A stretch of DNA of 64,000 bases. Origin: Galeruca laticollis (taxonomy: Eukaryota; Arthropoda; Insecta; Coleoptera; Chrysomelidae). This document shows, piece after piece, positions 22,881 to 33,960 of the stretch (position 1 is its first letter; every line of letters begins with the position of its first letter). The position numbers and the translations under genes are program-made. The notes under the pieces were generated by a model. It searched no databases, was not told where the DNA came from, and worked only from the letters and a program-made list of their open reading frames with translations. The DNA lies in NCBI GenBank assembly GCA_963921935.1, contig OY998177.1, positions 113,762,067-113,826,066 on the forward strand, written 5' to 3'.

Positions 22881-25680
22881 ATTTTAGATGTCCATCCGAG
22901 TTTCGAAAAGTCCCTCCTCGATGCCAAGCCAAGTTAAGTAAAAGTCCATCGTAAGTAGTATTTATTTTTATTAAAAATGTATGTAGAATTACCAGAATTA
23001 CAAAAAATATTGTATAGACCTGTCGACTAAAGTGACAGTAATTCCTTAGGTGGATTAAATGGGTCACTTTAGTCGCCTGGTGTATAATATACTATTATAA
23101 ACGAGTTTTGTAAACACTGATGTGAAATGTCAAATTATTAGACAGACGTTAACAAACATGACTCTATCATATATTATAATATAATGACAGTCTAGTAGCT
23201 CATCAAAGTCGTGAGAAATGAAACATTTCGATACAGCTAGCCCGTGGGAAATGGAAATCTGTACTACAACGTGGTAAGTTTCTTAATCGAATACGCACTA
23301 GAAATGTACATTTTTCTTTATAGTCGTAGAAAAACAATATTTCAAGATGGATATAAACTGTTATCGTAGATATTAACTGCAAATCGTGTAATTAGAAGTT
23401 AGGAAAAATAACGTTTGAAGGATATAAAGAATATCAAACGATATATCTAGGAAATACACCAAAAGCGGACAGTGCAGTTTTGGCAAAAATAACAAAGAAA
23501 GTTACAAAAAAAATGTTCTAGTTGCGTCAATATTTGTTTAAGTATAAACTTAGAAGATTGAAGTGATTTGAGTGAATGATCCAGATTTCCACCAATAATA
23601 TGAAGCTCTCAAATGACAAACTACAGGAAAGTACGATGACATGCACTATTATTCGAAATAGTATGCACTTGAATCTCTTGAGGATGACCGCCTTACTGGC
23701 CCTCAGACCCTAGAAAAGTACCTGACGTTGAATATTTCTATATTACTGTAAAATGATATGATATGATCAACTTCTGACCATACTCTGATTATACTAATTC
23801 TTATTGAGAAGCTGATGGAAAGAGAATAGATGCCATCTTCAATACGAGTATCTCCTAATAAAATAAAGAGACCAGCTTGGTAAAAACGCAGAGTAAATCT
23901 TTTAAAGAGCTGTTTGGAATGGATAGATACAAATTGAAAACACCGAATGACGATGAGTACCTATTCTCTCTGGAACACAACTAAAATGTTTAGAAAAACC
24001 ATTACAATAATTTCTCCTATAATATGTGGAGATTGTGCAAGGAGTAATAAACAGTGCTACTTATACTTTGGAACCAAATTAGATCAGAAGTATGAGCGGA
24101 GATAAAAACATGAAGCTGATAGCTTCAAAGAGAGTGTGTAATGGAATTACGTCTAATGTGAACACACAAAGGTTAAGGTTATGACCAAATAACTGGAATA
24201 GTTCTAAGACATCTACCCAAAAAATATTTGAAAAAGGCACACTTCTGATAACTGTTTTCCGACTCCGGGTGTATAGTGAAGTGCAGAAGTGTCAATGATA
24301 ATATTCCTCAAACCTGAAGAGCTTCGAAATTGAAACACAACCTTATCATTCTTCCACTTATTTTAAGACTAACTTTTTTCAAAAAAGTAACTAAAGTTGT
24401 GATCCTGATGACCACCTCTCATACCAGCACTTTGGTGGTCTTCCCTGAAGTCTACTGATATTCATTATTTCTTCCTTTGCGATTCTCACAAGTCAATCAT
24501 CATCCATCCTATTGATATGATCTCTTCATTTTTTCTTCTTGTTCTGGCCCATTCGATATCACTACTCTTTGTTTTTGTCTGTGATTGAAAGTAAGGTTTT
24601 CCTCAGTCATTCTTAATAGCTGTTTTATAGACGCTGTCTCTGCCCTTGTCACAATTGCCTATCTCATAATGTGCATGAAGACAACCTAGAGGCCCATGTA
24701 TATGTTGCCTATAATTGCAAACTTATTAAGATTAACCAAATATGTGTGTGGAATTGAGATTAGTTTGAATAAATATGAAATTTATTATCTTGTCTCTCAA
24801 ACATTGGATGAGGTTTAAAGTGCTATACTAATGTACAGATGTCGATGTTTAGGTCCTCGTATCCCTCACTCCTGTGTGAATATTACGACAGAAGGAGGCC
24901 TTTCATTATTCAGCAGTAATATCTACCTTCTTGGAAGTATAACGTCACTTTTCAACTCATATGTGATAATGACTTCAATAGTGATTTTGACTGGTTAGTG
25001 CCTGAAAAACAGGGTTTTGAGAAGTGATAACATCGAAACTTATAAACTGCAGAATGCAATTGAAAGAATAACAGTATCAGTTTAAGTTAACCTCATTGAT
25101 ATAACTGCAATAGACTCCATAACAGAATTAATAACGTCACAAAATTACATGAATAGTACAGAGATTTCAACGTAAATGTAGATAGGGAGAGGATATGCCT
25201 CGTAGATCATTAGAAATACTGACTTAGGTAGAGATCAAGGAATCCCAACAGAAATGGAGGAAATCAAGTAATTTGACAGGAGACAAGTTCCACAACCTCC
25301 AGAATATCGAAGTGTTACTAATCTTAGATAAAAAAAGCCATCGTAAAAGATTAAAACGTGTTAAACTATATTCATTTGATTCTGTGAAGTATCTAGAAAC
25401 ACGCACAAAAAGGAACCAAGACCCTACAGTGGGGGATATTTTTGACATTGGTTCTGAGAATATTTGACAAAAATCTCTGATTATAGTTCAGTTCCAAAAT
25501 AGTAGGCACTAAATTCTCAGGAATATTGCATTAAACGGACAACAATTGCAGTTTCATTTCTGAGAATGTAGTGCCCACTAATTTGAAATTGTAGTATAGA
25601 AATAGAATAGAAATTAAGGAATGTGTTATTCGTTTTTACTGTATGTAATCATTCCACTAAACTAAACAACTTGGACAATG
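22881..25680. other. Long region without recognisable genes
   Basis: About 2.8 kb with many stops on both strands. The frame at 25273-25467 (64 codons, Lys/Arg-rich) has no known motif. Sequence around 24390-24660 has the texture of decayed non-LTR 3' sequence, but this is only an impression. Confidence 0.35.
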
Positions 25681-25699
25681 CTCACAAGAAATTGCAGAT

Positions 25700-26038
25700 T
25701 ATGTATTCTTTGATAATGGAATGTTAGGGACTGATTTTATAGTTAGGAAAAAACTAAAATGGATGGTCATGGACTTTAAATCCATCTCAGAAATATTGTG
25801 TACTTTAAGAATAAGAGGAAAGTATCACAAAATTACACTTGTGAACATACATGCGCCATCAGAAGAGAAGAATATAGAAATGAAAGAAGAATTCTATAGT
25901 AATCTTGATAGAGTATTTGAAGTTATCTTTAAGTATGATTTGAAAATCGTACTGGGAGACGCCAACGCCAAGATAGGTAAAGATGAGATGTATATGCCAA
26001 CAATTGGAAGATTATTATTCGCGACCAAGTTTTATTAG
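25700..26038 (+). pseudogene. APE endonuclease fragment of an RTE-type non-LTR element
   Basis: One open frame reads GTDFIVRKKLKWMVMDFK, then LVNIHAPSEEKN and KIVLGDANAKIGKDE. These are the middle motifs of the APE endonuclease of the RTE-type elements often annotated as craniofacial development protein 2-like. The conserved GD-NAK-G catalytic region is present, but the start and the C-terminal half are missing. It joins without a gap to a different element's tail at about 26038. Confidence 0.75.
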
Positions 26039-26367
26039 AAAACGGGCAAAGGAAGGCTACTAGACTTGCATTCGGTCGCGTAAGGCCTTCATATGAGGAG
26101 CGACTTCGGGGAGACTTGATATTATGTTATAAAATCATTAAGCACAACTTTGGTGATCTTCAATCTATGTTTCTATTCAACACTGATCTTAGATTAAGAG
26201 GTCAGCCATTTAAACTTAATAAGGAGTCCTTTGGATCCCGAGTAAGACAGCACTTTTTACCAAACGGAGTGTTCCATGTCTGGAACAATCTTCCTGATGA
26301 TGTTGTTGACGCACCATCAGTTAGCGCATTTAATAACAGAATTGATAGACTTCTATTTAATAGTTAA
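26038..26367 (+). pseudogene. CR1/L2-group ORF2 C-terminal fragment
   Basis: The frame reads RKATRLAFGRVRPSYEERLRGD, continues through LILCYKIIKHNFGD, and ends with VRQHFLPNGVFHVWNNLPDDV and a final AFNNRIDRLL. This order (R-AT-L, SYEERL, DLI-YKI, F-PN-V-VWN-LP-VV, F---D) is the C-terminus of CR1/L2-type non-LTR proteins after RT. The rest of the element is absent (typical 5' truncation). About 200 bases of 3' sequence end at the AT-rich microsatellite at 26577. Confidence 0.7.
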
Positions 26368-26576
26368 TAGTGCGCATTGTTGCATTTATTATTTATCTGA
26401 ATTCGTTTTATTTATATCTCTTTTCGCTGTATATTTGTTGCGGTTATTGTTAAAAACTACGATTTTGTTAATTATTGTTAATTAATCATTGATTATGTTT
26501 ATAGGCGTTTAAGCACTTATTTATGTTTTCAGATTATGGGCTCCATAGGTTCATACCTCAGCCCTTATTTCTATTG

Positions 26577-26592
26577 TAATAATAATAATAAT

Positions 26593-26627
<35 letters not shown>
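26577..26627. repeat. (AAT)n(AT)n microsatellite
   Basis: AAT repeated about seven times and then AT repeated about fourteen times. It is placed exactly between the 3' end of the plus-strand CR1-like fragment and the 3' end of the minus-strand element at 26630-28250, so it may come from the simple-repeat tails of these elements. Confidence 0.9.
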
Positions 26628-26628
<1 letters not shown>

Positions 26629-26629
26629 G

Positions 26630-28247
26630 TTTATTGACCATTTTACATACAGGGCACGTTTATAGTCATCTCATATGAAATATTATTATAATTACAAACG
26701 ATTAATAGATAATTAATTACATTATGAGAAAAAACAAAAAAAAGAGAACAATCACACAATAAAAAGTACAAATAGTTACAAAATATCTACAATAGAATAA
26801 AAATCTAAAAGTACACCAAGACATATTATAAAAGGATGAAAAACATATAAAGGTATAGAACTGTATAGAAAAAATAAACAATTATCGTAGGTTAACCATA
26901 TTCCATCAGGTATTCAAGTATAATGCACTCTCAAAGGAATAGCTCATGTACTCATCAATGCTGTCCAAACAGTGTTCTATCAGATAAATTCTGACAAATT
27001 TAGAAAATTTCGCATCGCTCATTTCCTTTATTTTTTCCTCCGGGTATAGTTTATCTAATTTATTAAACAGATTGAAATCAAGTCGGTTCCGTTTAGCCGT
27101 TGACAGACGTGAAAAGATATTTACTAGATCATTTGCATTTCTAGTACTGTAACCGTGTAAATCGCTATGACTCGAAATAGAATTTAGGTCCCGATGTATT
27201 CTTAGAAGTTGGTCAAAGATATATTGGCAGGGTAGACACAGAATCTTATATTTCTTAAAAATTTCTATACAATGCGCTCGGTATGCTGATCCGTCCACAA
27301 TTCGGATTGCTGCCTTTTGGAGCGAAAAAACCTTATGGAGCCTGCTTGAGTTACCCCATAGCGATATGCCATAAGACAGATGACTGTGAATCAAGGCACA
27401 GTAGGCGAATTTCATTACATTATTGTCACTAATATTTTTACGTAACTGTCTCAATACGAATATTTGAGAAGATATTTTTGAGCATAATCGATCAATCTGG
27501 CTCGACCAAGTCAACGAAGTATCGAATACAATTCCCAACAATTTAACAGGCTCCGACTTTTCTGCAAATTTGTCAACACTGAAAAGAATATGTTGAGTTT
27601 TTGATTCATTTAGTTTGAGTTTATTTGCTTGAAACCAATTTTTTGCCATATCAAGACTTCCATTCCTCGCAGCAAATCCCTCGTTTGAAATTAAGGTAGC
27701 ATCATCAGCATATAGAACCACTCTGCTCTGCTGTTCCAAAGATTGGGGTAAATCATTGACGTAAATTAAAAATAATAAAGGGCCCAGAACGGAACCCTGG
27801 GGTACTCCGTTATTCATTTTAAGTTCGTGTGAATGTACGTTGTTCAAGTAAACGTATTGCCGTCTATTATTGAAATAAGAAAACATAAGGTCATATTGCT
27901 TATCTCTGAACCCGTAAAATTTCATTTTATCCAGAATAATTTGAGTATTAACGCAATCAAACGCCTTAGACAAATCACATAAAGTAGCACGAACTTCATG
28001 TCCCCTATCGAGGCTGTCCACTATGTCATCTACAATTGTAACCAATGCAGAGACAGTGGACTTGTTCTTTTGGAATGCGAACTGTGACGCCTAGAGAATA
28101 CTTTGTTTTTCCAAATAAGATATAAACCTATCCCTTATCAGGATCTCAAATATTTTGGATAATATGGGAACGATCGCTATTGGTCTGTAATTATCCAGTT
28201 CATCCACATCTCTCCCCTTAAGAACGAGCACAATTTTTGATATTTTT

Positions 28248-28250
<3 letters not shown>
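26630..28250 (-). pseudogene. CR1/Jockey-group reverse transcriptase, 5'-truncated
   Basis: Minus-strand open frame of 379 codons (26906-28045) with RT motifs LCDLSKAFDCVN, NGVPQGSVLGPLLF, catalytic LYADDATLI, LNESKTQ, KLLGIVFD, and a thumb with SHLSYGISLWG. The same RT continues upstream to about 28245 (NYRPIAIVPILSKIFE, FAFQKNKSTVSAL) with one stop near 28093. The 5' end is cut at the TAA microsatellite at 28249. About 275 bases of 3' UTR reach to about 26630. The palm aspartates are intact, so the RT itself may be only lightly damaged, but the endonuclease is missing. Confidence 0.85.

Positions 28251-28316
<66 letters not shown>
28249..28316. repeat. (AAT)n microsatellite, about 22 units
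   Basis: Nearly perfect AAT repeats lying between the 5'-truncated end of the minus-strand RT element and the plus-strand RTE-type fragment. Confidence 0.95.
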
Positions 28317-28318
<2 letters not shown>

Positions 28319-28329
28319 TATAGTCTGCA

Positions 28330-29875
28330 TGAGAGAAAAAATTAAAATGGCCGATTATTGATAGATTTTGAGGAAGAACACAACCTTAGAATCAAAAGCA
28401 CATACTTTCCGCGTGAAAATATTCATAAAGGTGTGGATATCGCCAGACGGAAAAACAATGAACCAAATCGACCACGTTTTAGTCGAAATCGAAGAAGACC
28501 AATGCAACACCAATATATGAACGTATAGAGGACCCGATCTGGACTTTGATCATTTCATGGTGGGAGTCACATTGAAGCAAATCATACCAATATACAAAAA
28601 TGAAAAGAGGAAACGAATGGGAGACAGATTAGTTGCAAGGTTATCAACAAATAAGAAGAAAGAAGGATATGAAAAAGTAATCAGCGAGGAAATGTATATC
28701 ATAACGGAAAGAGACATAGAGCATTATTGGGAAACAATAAAAACAATAATGAATACTGCAGGCAAAAAAACAAGTAAAGGCGAAAGAAACTGAAACCATG
28801 GTTTGATGATGAATGCTTGCACGAAATAGATAAAAGAAATAAACTGAGATTAACGACTCTAACAACAGAAGTACATGATGCAAAAGAAAAATACAGCGAA
28901 CAAAAGAAAAGAAAAAAGAGATTATTAAGACGGAAGAAGAGGGAGTACAATGAGCGACTACTGCAAAATGTAGAAGCTCTGAGAAACCTGTATCAAGGAA
29001 TCAAAAGAGCAAGAAAAATATTCAATTAAAATCCCTTATTCATTAGAAATAAAGATGTAGAAATGCTACTGGGCGAAAAAGAAATTTTAGAGCGATGGAA
29101 AACATATTCGGAACATCTTTTAGATGGGCGACGAAATGAGGATGGAGAACTGGATAATGACGAGAATGTAGTAAGAAATTTCTAGCTGCACTCGAAAGAA
29201 GCTTCTCCCAATAGAGATAAAATAAATTATATTATAGCTAATCTAAAGAACAATAAAAGTCCGAGAAGTGACCACATAAGATCGGAACTGTTCAAATACG
29301 GAGGAACACGATTAGGTCATGAAATTGAAAAATTACTGCAAAAGATATGGGAGAAGAACGAATACCGACAGAGTGGACCAACGCTATAATATTTCATATA
29401 CATAAAAAAAGGGAATAAAAATGTATGCCTCAACTATAGATGAATGGCACTATTGAATATGGCTTACAACATAATTGCCACCTATATGAAGGATATTTTA
29501 ATGAAAAATATAATCGGAGAGTGCCAACGTAAATTTAGACGAGGTAGGAGCACAGTGGAGCAAATCTACATGCTACGAGAAATACAGGCTGGAAGTTATC
29601 AATTTGGGGAACAAACGATGGTGCTATTCGTCGTCTTCAAACAAGCATTTGATGAAGTAAAAAGAAATGATCTGTATAAAGTTCTGGAAGACCTAGGAAT
29701 AAGCGGAAAACTGATCAGAATTCACTGTCATCCATTCTTTTTAGTCTGTTATTGGGAAGAGTAATTCAGGAAGCAGGCGTAAGTAGGTCTGGACATATAT
29801 ATCATATAAGAAATCAATATCTAGCATTTGCAGACGACAAAGCAATATTAGCGAGAAGTAAAGAAGAAATAAAAA
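28330..29875 (+). pseudogene. RTE-type non-LTR element (endonuclease end and RT), interrupted
   Basis: Endonuclease C-terminus near 28385-28560: STYFP, an ISPDGKTMNQIDHVLVE block in a shifted frame, and FDHFMVGV. Then a long Lys/Glu/Arg-rich linker (28557-29029) including WFDDEC, and RT pieces: LLGEKEILERWKTYSEHLLD near 29060-29120, ANLKNNKSPRSDHIRSELFKYGG near 29240-29300, the frame 29444-29764 with FRRGRSTVEQI, and FADDKAILARS near 29826-29860, which replaces the catalytic YADD. Part of the palm is deleted between 29720 and 29750. Many stops. The continuation after the inserted Dong-like element seems to be at 31855-32075. Confidence 0.7.
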
Positions 29876-29892
29876 ATAATAATAATAATAAT
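29876..29892. repeat. (AAT)n repeat at the Dong/R4-like insertion point
   Basis: Five to six AAT units mark the exact switch from RTE-type to R4/Dong-type coding sequence. Dong of Bombyx mori was described as inserted in TAA repeats, so this may be the target site. Confidence 0.7.
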
Positions 29893-31858
29893 TTCTGCAA
29901 AACATATGAGGATGTGAAAACAGCAATTATGAAAGCTCAAAACTGGAAGGCGGCAGGTGTAGATCACATACATAACTATTGGTGGAAAAGCTTGAGAGTA
30001 TGGAAGCAACTTGCCCCTCAAATAAATAGAATAATTAAAAAGAAAGAAATATTACCAGAGTACTTAACCAAGGGAACTACTTACATGCTACCGAGATCTA
30101 ACCAAACAAAAGATTCAAAGAACTACCGACCGATTACGTGTCTCTCGACCTTATATAAACTTATAAAATCGATAATTGCGATCAAAATAGATAAACACCT
30201 ACTTGATCAAAAAATTCTAACAGAAGAACAAAAAGGGTGCAGAAAAGGAACGCAAGGTTGTAAGGAACAAATTATTATCGACTCCGTGCTAACTCAAGAT
30301 GCCAAATATCGATCACGTAACATAGCAGTCGCATGGATCGATTATCAAAAAGCATTCGATTCTGTACCACATAGCTGGTTCATCGAGGTCCTTGAGATCT
30401 ATGGGATTGACAAAAATATAATCATGTTCTTAAAATCATGTATGGCCGACTGGAGAACCACATTACCATTAGTTCAAAAGGAACGCAAGTAGACACCGAG
30501 GAAATTCGAATAGGTAGTGGAATTTTTCAGGGAGATTCGTTGAGTATTTCATGGTTCATTACCAGTATGAACCCTCTTTCAAGAACTTTAAAGAATACCC
30601 ATCTTGGCTACAAACTGAAAAGTGGCAATAGTAAAGTAGACATCACCCTACTGTTTTACGTAGACGACTTGAAACTGTATGCATCGACGGAGACATCTAG
30701 ATAGGTTAATAGCCATCACGGATACAATTAGTGAAGATATAAATATGACCTTCGGATTAGAAAAATGTGCCAAACTGATAGCACACAGGGGAAAATCCTT
30801 GGAATATGAAAATATAGAACAAGACACCATTAGATACCTTGACAACGAAACCTACAAATACCTGGGATACCAACAGCAGCTGGTAGTAAAACGTAAATAC
30901 ACCAAAGAGAGACTCAATGAAGCACTTAGTCATAGAGTACAAAAAATTCTGAGATTTGAACTCACTGCCAAAAACAAAATTAAAGCTGTGAACACGTGTG
31001 CAATAGCAATGATTGTATACTCTTTTGGAGTGATTGGATGCTCAGAAACCGAACTAGAGGCAATGAATCGTGGAATTAGAGTACAAATGTCCAAGTATCT
31101 AATTCATGTACTGAGCGGCGGTATTTGCCAAGAAGGTCTGGTGGAAGCGGACTACTTGATCTTAAAATGTTATGCCACAGACAGATAATGAAGCTACAGA
31201 AATATTTTCAGGAAAGAGAAGAAACCTACGAAATACAGAGAGTGGTCAGGCTGTTAGACAAATATTCACCAATTAAGCAATTACACGAACCAAGAGGTGC
31301 ACATCATGAACTGTCTGACCAATGGCTCAGTAAACTGCTTCATGGTAATTATCCTAACCTGTTAAACGATGCTTCCATGGAAGCGTCTACAGAATGGCTA
31401 CAAAAAGGATACTTGTTTGGTAAAACAGAGGGATTCATGGTAGCGATACAAGATCGTGTAATAGCAACACGAAATCATATTAAAACGATACATGGAATAA
31501 GGCTAGATAGCGATTTATGCAGAATGTGCCAAAAACAATCGGAAACCATCGAACACATCATGGCAGGTTGCACGATACTAGCACCAAGCGAATACTTAAA
31601 AAGACACAATCTAACAGCAAACATCGTACACCAGCACCTGGCAATCGCGTGCAAGTTTAAGGATAAATCCGAAAAATACTTCAAGTATACCCCATTCCCC
31701 GTTCTGGGAAATAATGCATACCTACTATACTAGGAAATACTATATACACATTGGAAAAAGTAGGATTCTTCATCGATATAGCCCACCCCAGTGACCACAA
31801 CTTGGAAAAAAACAGAAAGGGAGAAGATAAATAAATATTATGAATTATTCGAAACAAA
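29893..31858 (+). pseudogene. Dong/R4-like non-LTR element: RT plus RLE-type endonuclease
   Basis: RT frames in order: 29893-30492 (WKAAGVDHIHNYWWK, SKNYRPITCLSTLYK, LTEEQKGCRKGTQGCKEQ, AWIDYQKAFDSVPHSW), then 30438-30704 (IRIGSGIFQGDSLS and catalytic FYVDDLKLYA), then 30679-31188 (DINMTFGLEKCAKL). The C-terminal part, 31125-31733, carries the zinc motif CRMCQKQSETIEHIMAGC, typical of restriction-like-endonuclease (RLE) elements. IDIAHPSDHNLEKN near 31772-31815 belongs to the RLE nuclease. Frameshifts occur near 30490, 30700 and 31190; a stop at about 31731 and a deletion lie inside the nuclease. The 5' domain (zinc fingers, Myb) is missing. The R2-group type is clear; the Dong name rests on motif memory and the TAA site. 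Confidence 0.8.
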
Positions 31859-32075
31859 AACTTGAACAAGCTCAAAACACGTCAAAGAGCAATAGAGAGA
31901 AAGATAGTTGGAGTAACACTGAAAGACCGGAATGGATCAGGAGAAGGTCAAAAATCGAAGACATCGAAAGGAGAATAGCCTCACTCAAATGGAACTGGGC
32001 TGGGCATATTGCTAGAAACAGCAACAACTGGAGCAGCAAAGTGACTAGATGGAGACCTTAGGGCGAGAGGAGAAG
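31855..32075 (+). pseudogene. RTE-type ORF2 C-terminal fragment
   Basis: Frames show TRQRAIERKIVGVTLKDR, then WIRRRSKIEDIERRIASLKW and NWAGHIAR, a block that closes RTE-type (craniofacial development protein 2-like) non-LTR proteins. It probably belongs to the same element as 28330-29875, now separated by the Dong-like insertion, with intervening RTE sequence lost. Confidence 0.65.
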
Positions 32076-32079
32076 CGTT

Positions 32080-32228
32080 GTCAGGTTGGTAAAAAATACC
32101 TCCAAAAAAGGAGAACATTGAAAGGGGATCGGCATTACAGGCACAAAAGGTGCATCTAACTATTGTGCCTGTGATGCCGATCCCCTTTCAATGTTCTCCT
32201 TTTTTTGGGTGGTATTTTTTACCATTGA
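32080..32228. mobile_element. Foldback element: near-perfect 149-bp hairpin
   Basis: The left arm (32080 to about 32146: GGTAAAAAATACC, GGAGAACATTGAAAGGGGAT, CGGCATTACAGGCACAA) is matched in reverse complement by about 32158-32228, leaving a loop of roughly 12 bases. Only a few mismatches are visible. It has no coding frame. The 150-bp size, both arms complete and the abrupt flanks suggest a foldback MITE; a structured RNA gene is less likely. Confidence 0.8.
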
Positions 32229-33194
32229 CGAAATCTCCGATGATTGCATGTTTATTTGCCGAAAGCGCTTAGCTTAATTTTTTGATAAAATTTATTTACA
32301 TACTTTCATCTTTTGAGAAAATACACCCATCAACCTTCTTCTACTTCCAAAAATAGATCTGCCTTAATCAGACCCTGTTACTATTGTTCCGCTTGGAAAG
32401 TGAATCAAAACTCATCTCAAATGGTTTCGGTAATGTCAGTCAACATTCTATTAAGTGAAAACTTGCATAATTCGAATCGGCGACATTTGAATTTTATTAA
32501 GAAACAATTGCTTGCGCCTACCCAAAGCGAAAGCTAATCTGGTTTTATATGAATAATAATTCAACCTTAAAGAATGCGATAACAGATTATTGAAAGTAAT
32601 ATAATTATTGTTTAGACCGCTATCAGATAGCAGTACTTGGAACGGTTTCAGTAACAATGATTTGAATGAAAAAATAATAGAATGTCAAAAATTGTATAAT
32701 TATTTTTTTTTTCAGCTGACGAGACCGATATATTCGGGGTGTAAATGAAATACGGACCAACTCTGTAACTTTTAAATGGGTCGTTAGATTTAATTCAAAT
32801 TTTGATGGGTAATATTGTAATCAAATAGCGATTTTTTTACGTGAAAAAACAAAATGACCGACTCTCGGTTTCACTGGAAATTAGCTAACAACTGAAAATT
32901 TAAATGGAACACCTTGTATACTTCCACTTTTTTGGATTCTACGGCCCCAAATAAATACAATCCAATTGTCAAATGTCAATTCTAACGCCATTTTGATTTG
33001 ATTTTTCCAAATATTTTTTTCAGTTTTTTATCTCTATGACGCCATCTAAATTATAGACACAATATTATTATTCCTGATAATTCATTTTCGTGACGTTTGT
33101 TAACGATTCTATTTGAAAATTTCAGTATTTCCACCTAAACTGAAAACATACAGAGGCGACCCTGTATATTTTCAGTAGCAATAAAATGATATAC
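32229..33194. other. Region with mobile-element ends but no gene
   Basis: Contains several short motifs like DNA-element ends (GGGGTGTAAATGAAATACGGAC near 32740, AACACCTTGTATACTTCC near 32909, GCGACCCTGTATATTTTC near 33155). The frames at 32313-32537 and 32451-32657 lack known motifs. Confidence 0.4.
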
Positions 33195-33331
33195 ATATTC
33201 ATATCCTTTAGTTCTCAAATAAAGCAGTAATTCATATTTTTTTAATTTGTATTATACAACATGTTCCTGAAACCGATTCTGTTTCAACACTGTCAACAGA
33301 TTTGTAACCTAACCTAATACTATGAATAATC
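33195..33331. repeat. 137-bp direct repeat, copy 1
   Basis: Matches 36557-36693 at roughly 90 percent by eye, including TTCATATCCTTTAGTT, ACAACATGTTCCTGAA and CCTAACCTAATACTA. The two copies flank the minus-strand Gypsy gag-pol fragment in direct orientation, as remnants of LTRs would. Confidence 0.75.
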
Positions 33332-33360
33332 CTTACATTTTCCTCGATTTCTTCTTCTTC

Positions 33361-33960
33361 TGTACATGCCTAGTAGAGTTCTAAGTGTGACATAATTATC
33401 TAAAAACATCACGACCACATTGCTTTCCTGAAACCAAGCTATGTATGGGTCATAGTTTGGTTACAGAATACAAGCATTTCCTCCCGTCTATTCTATAACT
33501 TCTAGCATATTTGCTATCCTTCTCTTCGTCTTTACACTCTTCCTATTTTTCTTCTTTTCCTGTACATGCCTAGTATGGATCTTGGTTTGTCACAACTGAA
33601 ACTTCACCACCACATTGTTACCTGAAACCAAGCTATATGGGTCATAGTTTGTTTCATCTTTCCCGTACATGCCTAGTATGGATCTAGGTTTGTCATAACC
33701 TCATAACTATCTTAAAAACTCCACATCCACATTATTTCTCTGAAACCAAGCTATGTATGGGTCATAGTTGGGTCCTTCAGAATACAAGCGATTTATATCT
33801 TATTTCTTTACTCTTGACAATTTTCTTCGATTTCATCTCTTCCTATGCATGCCTAGTATGAGTCTAGGTTTGTCACAATTACCTTAAATTTCACAACTGC
33901 ATTGTGTTCTTGACACCAGGCTATGTATGGGTCAACGTTTGGTCTATCAGCTCGCAATCA
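33361..33960. repeat. Irregular tandem repeat, four units of ~100-200 bp
   Basis: Unit starts near 33361, 33562, 33664 and 33845. Each holds CATGCCTAGTA, an AGGTTTGTCACA-like stretch and CAAGCTATGTATGGGTCA. Units differ in length through variable pyrimidine-rich spacers. On the minus strand the shared block reads DPYIAWFQ in at least two units, so it may descend from coding sequence. Confidence 0.75.

Noticed and set aside
22816..23067. 83-codon minus-strand frame
   Set aside because: Its C-terminal half falls in the MITE's inverted repeat and the rest has no motif.
32080..32228. tRNA, snRNA or microRNA gene
   Set aside because: The arms are too long and too perfect for a typical miRNA precursor, and there are no tRNA or snRNA box motifs; a foldback element is simpler.
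33300..33320. CCTAACCTAA resembling insect telomere repeats (TTAGG)n
   Set aside because: Only two units, and the same text recurs at 36667-36680 as part of a 137-bp dispersed repeat.
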